Assembly (NCBI RefSeq): GCF_000024865.1
Contig: NC_013595.1
Coordinates: 7,936,001-8,000,000 of the forward strand
From: Streptosporangium roseum DSM 43021
GTDB taxonomy: Bacteria; Actinomycetota; Actinomycetes; Streptosporangiales; Streptosporangiaceae
DNA length: 64,000 nucleotides
Direction of reading: 5' to 3'
Shown here piece after piece: positions 35,662 through 43,935 of this stretch. The notes below the pieces were generated by a model that saw only the letters and a program-made list of their open reading frames with translations, had not been told where the DNA came from and did not search any database. The translations under genes and the position numbers were made by a program. How positions within the stretch are numbered: the first letter of the stretch is position 1; each line of letters opens with the position of its first letter.

Positions 35662-37047
35662 ATGGCACTCATCCAGCCCGATCCCACCTTCTACCCGTCC
35701 GCCCGCGAGGCCATGCTGGCCCCCCGGGAAGAGCTCGCCTATGTGGCCTTACTCGACACCGCCGGCGATGGGCGTCCCGACGGGCTCGCCACGATCGACC
35801 TGTCCGACGGGTCGATCGTCAACGTGCACGACATGTCCGTCCCTGGTGACGAGCTCCACCATTTCGGATGGAACGTCTGCAGCGCGGCCCTGTGCCCGTA
35901 CGCCCCGCACCCGCACGTCGAGCGGCGTTACCTGGTCCTGCCAGGCCTGCGGTCCAGCAGGATCTACATCTTCGACGTCAAGGACGACCCCTGGCATCCC
36001 AAGCTCGTCAAGACGATCGAGCCTGAGACGATCTTCGAGAAGACCGGCTACAGCCGCCCGCACACCGTCCACTGCGGCACCGACGCGATCTACGTCAGCG
36101 CGCTCGGCAACGTGGACGGCGACGCGCCGGGCGGGGTGTTCACGCTCGACCACGACACCTTCGAGCCCAAGGGCCGCTGGGAGGCGGACCGGGGGACGCA
36201 GGAGCTGCACTACGACTTCTGGTGGCATCTCGGCCACGACACGATGATCAGCAGTGAGTGGGGCACACCGAACCAGATCGAGCCGGGGCCCTCGCTGGAC
36301 CTGCTGGTCGGCCGGGAGTACGGCCACAAGCTGCACGTCTGGGACCTGTCCAAGCGCAGGCACCTGCAGGAGATCGACCTGGGCGACCAGCACCAGATGG
36401 CCCTGGAGCTGCGTCCCGCCCACGACCCGACCAAGACCTACGGCTTCGTCAACACCGTGATCAGCGTCGAGGACCTGTCGGCCAATATCTTCACCTGGTA
36501 CCTGGAGGACGGGGTCTGGAAGGCCCGCAAGACCATCACCATCCCGGCCGAGCCGGCCCCGGCCGATCTGCTGCCGGCGCCGCTCAAGCAGTTCGGCGCG
36601 GTTCCGCCGCTGGTCAGCGACATCTCGCTGACCCTTGACGACCGGATCCTGCTGGTCTCCTGCTGGGGCACGGGCGAGCTCAAGGCCTACGACGTCTCCG
36701 ACCCGTTCGCCCCCCGGGAGACCGGCTCGGTCCGGATCGGCGGCATCGCCCAGCGGGGCGCCCATCCGGCCGCCCCGGAGCGGGCGCTGAACGGCGGGCC
36801 GCAGATGGTCGAGGCCAGCAGGGACGGGCGGCGGGTCTACTTCACCAACTCGCTCTACCGTTCCTGGGACGACGTCTTCTACCCCGACGGGATCTCCAGC
36901 TGGATGGCCAAGGTGGACATCGCCGACGACGGCTCGATCTCGCTAGACCCCGGCTTCTTCGTCGACTTCGCCTCCGACGGCCGCCGGGCCCACCAGATCC
37001 GCCTGCAGGGCGGCGACTCCTCGTCCGACTCCTACTGCTTCCCGTGA
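35662..37047 (+). CDS. Selenium-binding protein 56 / methanethiol oxidase family protein
   Basis: 461-aa protein of the SBP56 family, seven-bladed propeller fold. Diagnostic blocks are HHFGWNVCSAALC, where the first Cys corresponds to the functional cysteine of SELENBP1 and MtoX, then RPHTVHC, LHYDFWWHLGHDTMISSEWG and LDDRILLVSCWGTGELKAYD. Characterised relatives oxidise methanethiol to formaldehyde, sulfide and peroxide with copper. Placement next to metE makes a methyl-sulfur role attractive, but that is inference. CAGGAG is six bases before ATG 35662. Confidence 0.9.
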   Translation: MALIQPDPTFYPSAREAMLAPREELAYVALLDTAGDGRPDGLATIDLSDGSIVNVHDMSVPGDELHHFGWNVCSAALCPYAPHPHVERRYLVLPGLRSSRIYIFDVKDDPWHPKLVKTIEPETIFEKTGYSRPHTVHCGTDAIYVSALGNVDGDAPGGVFTLDHDTFEPKGRWEADRGTQELHYDFWWHLGHDTMISSEWGTPNQIEPGPSLDLLVGREYGHKLHVWDLSKRRHLQEIDLGDQHQMALELRPAHDPTKTYGFVNTVISVEDLSANIFTWYLEDGVWKARKTITIPAEPAPADLLPAPLKQFGAVPPLVSDISLTLDDRILLVSCWGTGELKAYDVSDPFAPRETGSVRIGGIAQRGAHPAAPERALNGGPQMVEASRDGRRVYFTNSLYRSWDDVFYPDGISSWMAKVDIADDGSISLDPGFFVDFASDGRRAHQIRLQGGDSSSDSYCFP

Positions 37048-37069
37048 TCACGGTCCTGTCCATGATCAC
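37044..37069 (+). promoter_or_regulatory. Inverted repeat in the SBP56-membrane protein gap
   Basis: GTGATCA (37044-37050) and TGATCAC (37063-37069) form a 7-bp stem overlapping the SBP56 stop codon. It could limit read-through into the next gene or be a regulator site. Confidence 0.4.
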
Positions 37070-37084
37070 GACGGGGCGCGCCCG

Positions 37085-37684
37085 ATGGATCTGACCTCCG
37101 TGCTGATCCTGGCCGGGCTCGGCGCCTTCCACGGCCTGAACCCGGCCATGGGCTGGCTCTTCGCGGTAGCCCTCGGCCTGCAGGAACGCTCGCGCGCGGC
37201 GGTGCTGCGCGCGCTGCCGCCCATCGTGCTCGGCCACGCGGGATCGGTGCTGATCACACTCGCGCTGGTGTCCGTGGCACGCCTGGCCGCCCCGCCCAGG
37301 CTCGTCTCGTACGGCGTGGCGGCCCTGGTGTGCGGGTTCGGGGTCTGGCGGCTGGTACGGCGGCGCCATCCCCGCTGGGTCGGGATGAAGGTGACCCGCT
37401 GGCAGCTCGCCGGGTGGTCGTTCCTGATGGCCTCCGCCCACGGCGCCGGCCTGATGGTGCTTCCGATCACCCTGCACGCCGGGCACGGCGCCGCCTCGCT
37501 GGCCTCGCAGAGCCTGCTGGCGACCGCGATCCACACGCTCTCCATGCTCGCGACGACCACCGCCCTGGCCATGGTCGTCTACGAGCGGCTGGGGGTCGCG
37601 GTGCTCCGCAAGGCGTGGTTCAACCTCGACCTCGTGTGGGCCGTCGCCCTGATCGGCGCGGGCGTCTCCGCCGCCCTGACCTGA
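37085..37684 (+). CDS. Integral membrane protein with histidine motifs (NicO/HupE-like topology)
   Basis: 199 aa with six predicted helices. Histidines lie in conserved-looking helix motifs: AFHGLNPAMGW in the first helix, LGHAGSVLI, SAHGAGLMVLPITLHAGHG and ATAIHTLSM. Such HxxNP and HxxG motifs recall nickel/cobalt or copper-handling membrane proteins of the NicO and HupE types; I do not claim a substrate. It starts 37 bases after the SBP56 gene and very probably shares its transcript, which would fit metal delivery to a copper-dependent methanethiol oxidase. Confidence 0.75.
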   Translation: MDLTSVLILAGLGAFHGLNPAMGWLFAVALGLQERSRAAVLRALPPIVLGHAGSVLITLALVSVARLAAPPRLVSYGVAALVCGFGVWRLVRRRHPRWVGMKVTRWQLAGWSFLMASAHGAGLMVLPITLHAGHGAASLASQSLLATAIHTLSMLATTTALAMVVYERLGVAVLRKAWFNLDLVWAVALIGAGVSAALT

Positions 37685-37704
37685 GCCGCCGCCCTGCCCC
37701 GCCC

Positions 37705-37808
37705 GCCGGCGGCACACGTCTCGCCGATCCACCGGACTGACCCGCCCGCCCACGGCATACGTCTCGCCGATCCACCGGGTTGAACCTCCCGCCGGTGGCA
37801 CGCGTCTT
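37705..37808. repeat. 43-bp tandem repeat, about 2.4 copies
   Basis: Units aligned at 37705, 37748 and 37791 share GGCAYACGTCTCGCCGATCC followed by ACCGG. The array fills the gap between the membrane protein gene and the serpin gene and may contain the serpin promoter. Confidence 0.75.
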
Positions 37809-37814
37809 AGGGGC

Positions 37815-39062
37815 ATGCGTCGTCTGTTCACCGCCCTGCTGGCCGTCGCCGCCCTCGCCGCCTGCGGTACGCCGCAGGCCCGCGTGATCACCGCCGAGGG
37901 GGTCGGGCGGGAGACGCCGACGGAGCCCCCGGTCGAGGAGACCGTGCGCGGGCTGACCGCGTTCGGCCACGCCCTGTTCACCGCGGCCGCCAGGCCCGGC
38001 GCCAACACCGTCCTGTCCCCGCTGAGCATCGGCCACGCCTACGGGATGGCCAGGGCGGGCGCGGGCGGCAGGACGGGACCGGAGCTGGACGAGGTCTTCG
38101 GCTTCCCCGCGGAGGGACCGCACACCTCGTTCAACGCCCTCACCCGGCAGATCGTCACGCTCGACGGCCCGCCGCCCGCGCCCGCCCCGGACGCCCGGCG
38201 GGACGCGCAGGAGAGCGAGCCGGCCGCGCCGGTCGTCGGCGTGGCCAACGGGCTGTTCACCCAGGAGGGGCTGAGCGTCAGGCCGGAGTTCCTGCGCACG
38301 CTCGCCGCGCAGTACGGCGCCGGCGTGCGGCAGGTGGACTTCACCGAGGACGCCGCCGGGGTCATCGACGCGTGGGCGGACAGGCAGACCGCCGGGCGGA
38401 TCAAGAAGGTGTTCGACCGGCTGGATCCGGGGACCAAGCTGGTCATCGCCAACGCCGTCTACCTCAAGGCCGAGTGGGCGACGGCGTTCACCGACCCGCC
38501 GGAGGAGAACGCCGCCTTCACCCGCGCCGACGGGACGGCCGTACGGACGACCCTGATGCGCCAGATGGGGACCTTCGGCTACGCCTCCGGGGCGGGCTGG
38601 CAGGCCGTCGAGCTCCGCTACGCCAAGAGCGACCTGGCCATGTGGGTCCTCCTGCCGCGTGCGGGCGGGTCCCCCGCCGCCCTGCTCGCCCCGGCCGTGA
38701 TGGCGGAGGTGGCCACCGGGCTCAGGGAGACCTCCGTCAAGATCGTCATGCCCCGGTGGGACTTCTCCACGGCCCTGAGCCTGCAGGAGCCTCTGCGGAG
38801 GCTCGGGCTGGAAGGCTCCGACTACTCCGGCATCGCCGACGGCGCGTTCCTCGGCCAGGCGACGCACCGCGCCACCATCACCGTGGACGAGTGGGGCACC
38901 GAGGCCGCCGCCGTCACCGGCCTCGCCTTCCCCGTGATGGCCATGCCCTCGCCCGAGGCCGAGATCCGCGCCGACCACCCGTTCGCCTTCGCGATCGTCC
39001 ACCGGCCGACGCTGACCCCGCTGTTCGTCGGCCAGGTCGCCGATCCGACCGCCAAGGACTGA
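37815..39062 (+). CDS. Serpin family lipoprotein
   Basis: 415-aa putative extracellular serine or cysteine protease inhibitor. The signal peptide ends at lipobox LAAC (Cys near residue 17). The serpin fold signatures are present: NTVLSPLSIGHAYGMARAGA, VANGLFTQEGLSV, IANAVYLKAEW, and the reactive-loop hinge DEWGTEAAAVTG, whose small residues at P12-P9 are those of inhibitory serpins. By alignment the scissile P1 residue would be the Met in FPVMAMP. The signature FAFAIVHRPTLTPLFVGQV ends the protein. Start ATG 37815 sits just after the tandem repeat. Confidence 0.93.
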   Translation: MRRLFTALLAVAALAACGTPQARVITAEGVGRETPTEPPVEETVRGLTAFGHALFTAAARPGANTVLSPLSIGHAYGMARAGAGGRTGPELDEVFGFPAEGPHTSFNALTRQIVTLDGPPPAPAPDARRDAQESEPAAPVVGVANGLFTQEGLSVRPEFLRTLAAQYGAGVRQVDFTEDAAGVIDAWADRQTAGRIKKVFDRLDPGTKLVIANAVYLKAEWATAFTDPPEENAAFTRADGTAVRTTLMRQMGTFGYASGAGWQAVELRYAKSDLAMWVLLPRAGGSPAALLAPAVMAEVATGLRETSVKIVMPRWDFSTALSLQEPLRRLGLEGSDYSGIADGAFLGQATHRATITVDEWGTEAAAVTGLAFPVMAMPSPEAEIRADHPFAFAIVHRPTLTPLFVGQVADPTAKD

Positions 39063-39080
39063 TCGCCGGCGGAGCCTCCG

Positions 39081-39122
39081 GGGTGCCGCTCCCGTGCCGG
39101 AAAAGGCACGGGAGCGGCACCC
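39081..39122. terminator. Bidirectional terminator between serpin and SCO6745-like genes
   Basis: Perfect 18-bp stem GGGTGCCGCTCCCGTGCC (39081-39098) with its complement (39105-39122) and loop GGAAAA, in the 72-base gap between convergent genes. Confidence 0.9.
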
Positions 39123-39134
39123 TGGCGGCCGGCC

Positions 39135-39968
39135 TCACACGGAGAACGTGAGCAGGCCCGCGTCGACCACGGCACGGCCGAAGATCCGGGCCAGCTCGGC
39201 CAGCCGGGCGAGCTCGTCGTCCGAGAGCGCGGCGTAGGCGGGGAGGGCCAGCTCGTCGGTGCGGTCCTCGATCCGCTGCCGGAGCGCGCCGCCCTCCTCG
39301 GTGAGCGCGTCGCCGTCCAGCAGGCCGCGTCCGCGCAGCACCTCCTCGGCCGCCGCCCACTCCTCCTCCGGCCAGCCCCGGCTGACCTTCAGGAAGACCG
39401 TGGGCATCTGCCCGGTCGCGCCGTGCAGGATCAGCGCGTCCAGCCCGCCGATCCCCTCGGCAGTCAGTGCCGCGACGTGACCGTCACCCCGGAACTCGCG
39501 GAGCAGGGTCTGGGCGTGCCAGAGCTCCAGCAGCGGGTCGTCCGGCCAGGGCAGCGCGGCGTGCGCGGCGAACAGCGGGCGGCCCTGCAGGTGTTCGACG
39601 GCCCGCTCCGCGGCGCGTCGGGCCATCGCCGTCGTCTCGGCGAGGACCGGGATCTCGTGGATGCCCGCCCGGCGCAGGGCCGCGCCGACGGCGTCGAGGC
39701 GGGCCTCGATCACCTTCGCGGGGGTCGTGACGTCCCAGGCGGCCGGGAGCGCCCGCCGTACCAGGGTGGGGCAGAAGTTGTAGAAGGTCGCGATGACCAG
39801 CTCGGGCGAGGCGGTCCCGAAGGCCGCTCCGCGGGAGGCGAAGTAGCCCGCCTGGGACTTCAGGCCGAGCGCGGCGTAGCGCTCGGCGGCCTCGGGCACG
39901 AAATAGATCATTCCGTGGACGGGCTCCAGGCGGCGCCAGGACTGCCGGGCCAGTCGGACGTCGGTCAT
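39135..39968 (-). CDS. SCO6745 family protein
   Basis: 277-aa soluble actinobacterial protein of the SCO6745 family, predicted winged-helix-like C-terminus. Hallmarks are RRLEPVHGMIYFVPEAAERY near the N-terminus, YFASRGAAFGTASPELVIAT, and the C-terminal LTEEGGALRQRIEDRTDELA segment with DDELARLAELA. No activity is established. ATG 39968 overlaps the stop of the SDR gene by one base (TGATG), so the two are translationally coupled. Confidence 0.9.
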   Translation of the reverse strand: MTDVRLARQSWRRLEPVHGMIYFVPEAAERYAALGLKSQAGYFASRGAAFGTASPELVIATFYNFCPTLVRRALPAAWDVTTPAKVIEARLDAVGAALRRAGIHEIPVLAETTAMARRAAERAVEHLQGRPLFAAHAALPWPDDPLLELWHAQTLLREFRGDGHVAALTAEGIGGLDALILHGATGQMPTVFLKVSRGWPEEEWAAAEEVLRGRGLLDGDALTEEGGALRQRIEDRTDELALPAYAALSDDELARLAELARIFGRAVVDAGLLTFSV

Positions 39969-40759
39969 CACGCCTCCAGGGAGTCGACGAAACGGGCCAT
40001 CCCGGCCAGCCAGCGGTCCGGGTCGCCGGCCTTGCGCCGGACGAACTCGGCGACCTCGGGGTGCGGGAAGATGTGGAACCGTTCGGCCTCCAGGCCCTCG
40101 ACCACCGCGCCGGCCACCGTGGCGGGGTCGAGGATGGCGCCGGAGGCGCCCACCGCCCTGGCGGTGAGATGCTCCTCGGCGATCCCCTGCTCGAACATGC
40201 CGGTGCGCACGCCCTGCGGGCAGAGCACGCTGACCTTCACGCCCTTGGTCGCGTAGTGGATGGCCACCCACTCGGCGAAGGAGATGGCGGCCGACTTGGT
40301 CACCGCGTAGGGGGCGTCGCCGGGGCAGCTCACCAGCCCGGCCGCCGAGCAGGTGTTGAGCAGGTAGCCCTCGCCTCGCTCGACCATGCCAGGCACGACG
40401 GCCCGCGCCGCGTAGACGTGGGCCAGGACGTTGACCGCGATGGTCCTGGTCCACTCCATGTCGGTGGCGTCCAGCCCGTGACCGGTGATGATCCCGGCGT
40501 TGGAGCAGAACAGGCCGATCGGCCCGAAGGCGCTCTCCGCGGTGGTGACCAGGCCGCGGACGTCGTCCTCGACGGACACGTCGGCCCGTACGGCCACCGC
40601 CCGGTCGCCGATCTCCTTGGCCACCTCCGTCGCGCCCACCTCGTCGAGGTCGGCGACCAGCACCCCGGCCGCGCCCTCGGCGGCGAAGCGCAGGGCCATC
40701 GCCCGCCCGATCCCGCTCGCGGCCCCGGTCACCACGACGACCTTGTCCCGCACCCGCAT
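39968..40759 (-). CDS. SDR family NAD(P)-dependent oxidoreductase
   Basis: 263-aa classical short-chain dehydrogenase. Cofactor motif TGAASGIG, acidic residue in VADLDEVG suggesting NAD preference, CSNAGIITGHG as NAG motif, catalytic Ser in NTCSAAGLVSCPG and the YAVTKSA pair Tyr/Lys. Substrate unknown. It is the first gene of a two-gene unit with the SCO6745 protein. A palindrome ACCGACCAGTCGGT lies 15 bases upstream of the start and indicates TetR control. Confidence 0.93.
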   Translation of the reverse strand: MRVRDKVVVVTGAASGIGRAMALRFAAEGAAGVLVADLDEVGATEVAKEIGDRAVAVRADVSVEDDVRGLVTTAESAFGPIGLFCSNAGIITGHGLDATDMEWTRTIAVNVLAHVYAARAVVPGMVERGEGYLLNTCSAAGLVSCPGDAPYAVTKSAAISFAEWVAIHYATKGVKVSVLCPQGVRTGMFEQGIAEEHLTARAVGASGAILDPATVAGAVVEGLEAERFHIFPHPEVAEFVRRKAGDPDRWLAGMARFVDSLEA

Positions 40760-40773
40760 AGCAGCTCCCTTAA

Positions 40774-40787
40774 ACCGACCAGTCGGT
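40774..40787. promoter_or_regulatory. TetR-type operator upstream of the SDR gene
   Basis: ACCGAC-CA-GTCGGT, exact inverted arms. This is a common TetR-family target in actinomycetes. The regulator may be encoded elsewhere; the nearest TetR gene is at 41760. Confidence 0.6.
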
Positions 40788-40820
40788 ATCTGGGAACCTA
40801 TTCTTACCCGTCAGTAGCAG

Positions 40821-41570
40821 TCAACGGCGGCGCAGCACGAAGACGCCCCAGCCGAGGTGCTGCCTGCCGTACTCCACATGCGAGCGGCGGGCGCGCTCCA
40901 GGAACTCGCGCACCTCCTCGACCTCGGGATCGGCGGGATTGTCGCGGAGCCAGTCGCTCAGCGTCCACCACTGGCCCGCCACGTAGCGGTCCCAGCTGTC
41001 CTGGTCGGCGAGGACCATCTCCAGCACCTCGACCCCGGCCGCCTCGAACCGGTCGAAGGTCCCGGCCAGCGAGCCGAACGCCTCCGCGCCGAAGCCCAGC
41101 ACCTCGTATGCCTCCTCCGGTGGCATGGAGGTCCAGTACGGCTCGCCGACGAGGAGGATCCCGCCCTCCTTGAGCGCGGGGAGCATCAGCTCGACCGTTC
41201 CCTCCAGCCCGCCTCCGATCCAGCTCGCCCCGATGCAGGACACGACGTCGAACGCCTCCGGCTCGGCCCGGTAGGCCCCCGCGTCCTCCCGCTCGAAGCG
41301 GAGCCGGTCGCCGACCCCGAGCTCACGCGCCCGTTCCGCGGCCGCGCTCAGGAAGACCTCGCTGATGTCGACCCCGACGCCCTCGATCCCGTGACGCAGG
41401 GACCACTGGCAGAGCAGCTCCGCCTTCCCGCACGCCAGGTCGAGCTGGCGCATGCCCGGCCTGAGCCGGGCGACCTCTCCGAGCAGCGCCAGCTTCTCGT
41501 CGGTGAACGGGTTGAGGATGCGATGACCGCTCTCGGCGATCTCGTGGAAGCGAAGTGACATGGCGGTCAT
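40821..41570 (-). CDS. Class I SAM-dependent methyltransferase
   Basis: 249-aa methyltransferase. The SAM-binding motif I reads QLDLACGKAELLCQW, the acidic end of strand 2 is GVDISEVFLSAA, and motif III/IV are DVVSCIGASWIGGG and LPALKEGGILLVGEPYW. The C-terminal part SWDRYVAGQWWTLSDWLRDN supplies a substrate pocket unlike that of well-known families, so the acceptor is unknown. ATG 41570 is preceded by AGGAAA; the ATG three codons later is the alternative. Confidence 0.9.
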   Translation of the reverse strand: MTAMSLRFHEIAESGHRILNPFTDEKLALLGEVARLRPGMRQLDLACGKAELLCQWSLRHGIEGVGVDISEVFLSAAAERARELGVGDRLRFEREDAGAYRAEPEAFDVVSCIGASWIGGGLEGTVELMLPALKEGGILLVGEPYWTSMPPEEAYEVLGFGAEAFGSLAGTFDRFEAAGVEVLEMVLADQDSWDRYVAGQWWTLSDWLRDNPADPEVEEVREFLERARRSHVEYGRQHLGWGVFVLRRR

Positions 41571-41649
41571 GCTTTCCTGGCACGACACCCCCGGCCAACT
41601 GGTTTTCCACCGGCGCGACAGGCCCGGCCGACGGCGGACGGCCACCGGG

Positions 41650-41739
41650 CCGTCACGGTGAGCGGTCCGGCCGACAGCGGCGGGCCGTCACGGTGAGCGG
41701 TCCGGCCGACAGCGGCGGGCCGTCACGGTGAGCGGTCCG
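41650..41739. repeat. 35-bp tandem repeat, 2.6 copies
   Basis: Units begin at 41650, 41685 and 41720 with CCGTCACGGTGAGCGGTCCG and are identical where complete. They lie between the end of the TetR gene at 41760 and the start of the methyltransferase gene (both on the minus strand), so in its promoter region. Confidence 0.85.
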
Positions 41740-41759
41740 AACCGTCCGGGTCATGCGGG

Positions 41760-42389
41760 TCATACGGGGCGGAGCAGAGCGGTGAGCTGCTCGCCGACCC
41801 ACTCGCGATAGTCCTCCGAGCAGGGCTCGACGTCGAGGATGCCCGCCACGAACTGCGGCATCGCCACCGGGGCGAACGTCAGCACGTGCGAGATGAGGGC
41901 GATGAACTCCGGCTGGACGGCGGCGGTGAGCTCGCCGTCGGCCTGCCGGCGCCGGATCGCGTCCACCGCCTCGCGCAGCCCGGCGCGCTGCCGTCCGGCC
42001 GCCTCGGAGCTGTCGCCCGGATCGTCGCCGAGCGCCCGCCAGATCACCAGCCTGGCCCAGTCGGGCCGGTCGAGGGTGGCGTCGAGATAGGCCACCAGCG
42101 ACTCCCCGAAGGTGGAGCCGGGGGGCAGGAGCACGGGCTGCTCCTCGTGCCAGCGGCGGCGCAGCTCGTCCAGCAGCCCCTGCTTGCCGCCGAAATGGTA
42201 GGAGATCAGCTGCTGGTTGACGCCGGCCCGCGCAGCGATGCCCGCCGTACGCGCTCCTGCGTACCCCTTGGCGCCGAACTCCTCGACAGCCGCCCGCAGG
42301 ATCCGCTCGCGGGTCTGCTCGGCAGCCCTGCCGCGCTCCTCCGGGGTGGCCGCCCTGCGCGGTGCGGGGCGCTCCTGGTCTGTGGACAT
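41760..42389 (-). CDS. TetR/AcrR family transcriptional regulator
   Basis: 209 aa. The helix-turn-helix is at about 25-70: TRERILRAAVEEFGAKGYAG, then GIAARAGVNQQLISYHFGGK. The ligand domain includes LVIWRALGDDPG and ISHVLTFAPVAMPQFV, as in TetR_C regulators with 17920-like domains. ATG 42389 (MSTDQERP) has AGGA close by; an upstream in-frame ATG at 42410 is less likely. Divergent from the yndJ-like operon, with a palindrome in front of that operon. Confidence 0.92.
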   Translation of the reverse strand: MSTDQERPAPRRAATPEERGRAAEQTRERILRAAVEEFGAKGYAGARTAGIAARAGVNQQLISYHFGGKQGLLDELRRRWHEEQPVLLPPGSTFGESLVAYLDATLDRPDWARLVIWRALGDDPGDSSEAAGRQRAGLREAVDAIRRRQADGELTAAVQPEFIALISHVLTFAPVAMPQFVAGILDVEPCSEDYREWVGEQLTALLRPV

Positions 42390-42533
42390 GTCCTGACCAT
42401 ACGGCATCAATCGGCCAGATGATCGTAGTCATTCACCTACATGATTGACGGTCGCCCTCCGGCGGACCCACCCTGGAAGGGGCGCCCCACGGGAGGGATC
42501 TACCCGGCTGTTACCTTGATGCCATCAGGTTTT

Positions 42534-42545
42534 TGAACGCGTTCA
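42534..42545. promoter_or_regulatory. Palindromic operator TGAACGCGTTCA
   Basis: Perfect 12-bp palindrome within TTTTTGAACGCGTTCAGAAC, 18 bases before the ATG of the yndJ-like gene. GAACGCGTTC is a recurrent TetR-family operator, and the divergent TetR gene at 42389 is the obvious candidate regulator. Confidence 0.65.
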
Positions 42546-42562
42546 GAACGTGAGAGGACATC

Positions 42563-43378
42563 ATGCGCCTCCTGCTCAACGTGATTTTGACGGTCGGAAT
42601 GCTCGGGGTGGTCCCCGCGGGGCTACGGCTCGTCCAGGTGCCGGGCCTCATGCTCCGCCTGTGGTGGCTCGGTGCCGTACCGGGCGCGATCTCCCTGTGG
42701 TTGGACCGCGGCGCCTGGGCCGGCGCACTGGCGGCGGCCTACGCGCTCATGACCGTCTGGCTCGCGCTGCAGGCCCCGCTCCGCCTGCGGGCGCGACGGT
42801 CCCCGCTCCCCCGCGAGATCGCCGTTCTCACCGCGCTGGTCACCCCCGCCATCGCCGCGACCGCCCTGGTCGCCGAACGCCTGGGGCACCCGCTGTGGGG
42901 CTTCTCCCTCGGCATCCTCGCCCTGACCGTCGCCCACTTCCACTTCGCCGGTTTCGCCGCGGCGCTGGTGGCAGGCCTGACCTGCCGCGCGGCCGGAGAC
43001 GGCCCGCTCGCCCGGACGGCGGCGCTCAGCGTGCCCGGCGGCACGATGCTGGTCCTGGCCGGCTACTTCGTCGGCGACTGGTTCGAGCTGGCCGGTGCGG
43101 TGGTGCTCACCGCGGGTATGTGGCTGGTCAGCCTGCTGACTCTCGCCGAGGTGCGGCAGGACGGCCACGACCGCCCGACCCGTCTCCTTCTCGGTGTGTC
43201 CTCACTGGTCCTGACGGTGTCCATGGTGCTTGCCCTGAGCTGGGCGCTGGGCGAGGCGGCGGGCCTGCCCAGGCTGCCGGTGAGCTGGATGGTCGCCACC
43301 CACGGCCTGCTGAACGCCTTCGGATTCGCCCTGTGCGCGATCGGGGCCCGGCTCCGGCTGCGCCCCCAACCCCTGTGA
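42563..43378 (+). CDS. YndJ-like integral membrane protein
   Basis: 271 aa with eight or nine membrane segments. The YndJ family features are the AHFHFAGFAAALVAG helix and the C-terminal WMVATHGLLNAFGFALCAI helix, both with histidines in conserved positions. No biochemical role is known. GAGAGGA lies before ATG 42563. Followed after eight bases by a DUF1990 gene, the same pairing as yndJ with yndH-type genes in Bacillus. Confidence 0.85.
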   Translation: MRLLLNVILTVGMLGVVPAGLRLVQVPGLMLRLWWLGAVPGAISLWLDRGAWAGALAAAYALMTVWLALQAPLRLRARRSPLPREIAVLTALVTPAIAATALVAERLGHPLWGFSLGILALTVAHFHFAGFAAALVAGLTCRAAGDGPLARTAALSVPGGTMLVLAGYFVGDWFELAGAVVLTAGMWLVSLLTLAEVRQDGHDRPTRLLLGVSSLVLTVSMVLALSWALGEAAGLPRLPVSWMVATHGLLNAFGFALCAIGARLRLRPQPL

Positions 43379-43386
43379 GGAGCGAG

Positions 43387-43899
43387 ATGGATCTTCTGGA
43401 GCGTTACCTCGACGCGGAGTTCTCCTACCCGGACGTCGGCGCGAGCCGTACAGGGACGGTCCCGCCGGGCTACCGGGCGCTGCGCTACCGGCGGCGCCTC
43501 GGGCCGGAGCTGAGCTTCGGCCGTGCCGCCGAGTCCCTGCTCACCTGGCGGGTGCACGCCCGGCTCGGGCTCCGCCCGGTCGCGTCCGCGCCCCGGGCCG
43601 CGCCCGGGGTGACCGTGGTCTGCGGGCTCGGCGCCGGGCCGTTGCGGATACTCATGCCGTGCCGGGTGGTGTGGGTGAGAGAGGAGGACGACCGGGCCGG
43701 ATTCGCCTACGGCACGCTGCCGGGACATCCCGCGAGCGGGGAGGAGAGTTTCCTTCTCGAACGGGCCGGGGACGGGCGGGTATGGTTCACCGTCCGCGCG
43801 TTCACCCGTCCCGGACGGTGGTACACCCGCCTGGCCGGACCGGCGGGCGTCCTGGCGCAGCAGGCGTTCGCCCGGGCCTATGCCGGCAGGCTGGGTTGA
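43387..43899 (+). CDS. DUF1990 family protein
   Basis: 170-aa soluble protein covering the DUF1990 family. Motifs: FSYPDVGASRTG, the GPGxxxF-like start replaced by LGPELSFGRAAESLLTW, CRVVWVREEDDRAGFAYGTL and GHPASGEESFLLER. The family has an SRPBCC-like fold of unknown ligand. GAGGAG is seven bases before ATG 43387. Second gene of the yndJ-like operon; its TGA lies inside the -35 box of the following MerR-type promoter. Confidence 0.9.
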   Translation: MDLLERYLDAEFSYPDVGASRTGTVPPGYRALRYRRRLGPELSFGRAAESLLTWRVHARLGLRPVASAPRAAPGVTVVCGLGAGPLRILMPCRVVWVREEDDRAGFAYGTLPGHPASGEESFLLERAGDGRVWFTVRAFTRPGRWYTRLAGPAGVLAQQAFARAYAGRLG

Positions 43900-43926
43900 C
43901 TCTGACACCGTGTGAGCCCCTATCCA
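43896..43926 (+). promoter_or_regulatory. MerR-type promoter with 19-bp spacer
   Basis: TTGACT (43896-43901), 19-bp spacer containing ACACCGTGT, then TATCCA (43921-43926). The over-long spacer with central dyad is the layout on which MerR proteins act, so the gene at 43936 is probably autoregulated. Confidence 0.6.
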
Positions 43927-43935
43927 TGAAGGACC

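Noticed and set aside
41653..42432. 259-codon minus-strand frame overlapping the TetR gene
   Set aside because: The overlapping frame at 41760-42389 has an intact TetR helix-turn-helix; this one is Arg/Ala-rich and covers the 35-bp repeats.
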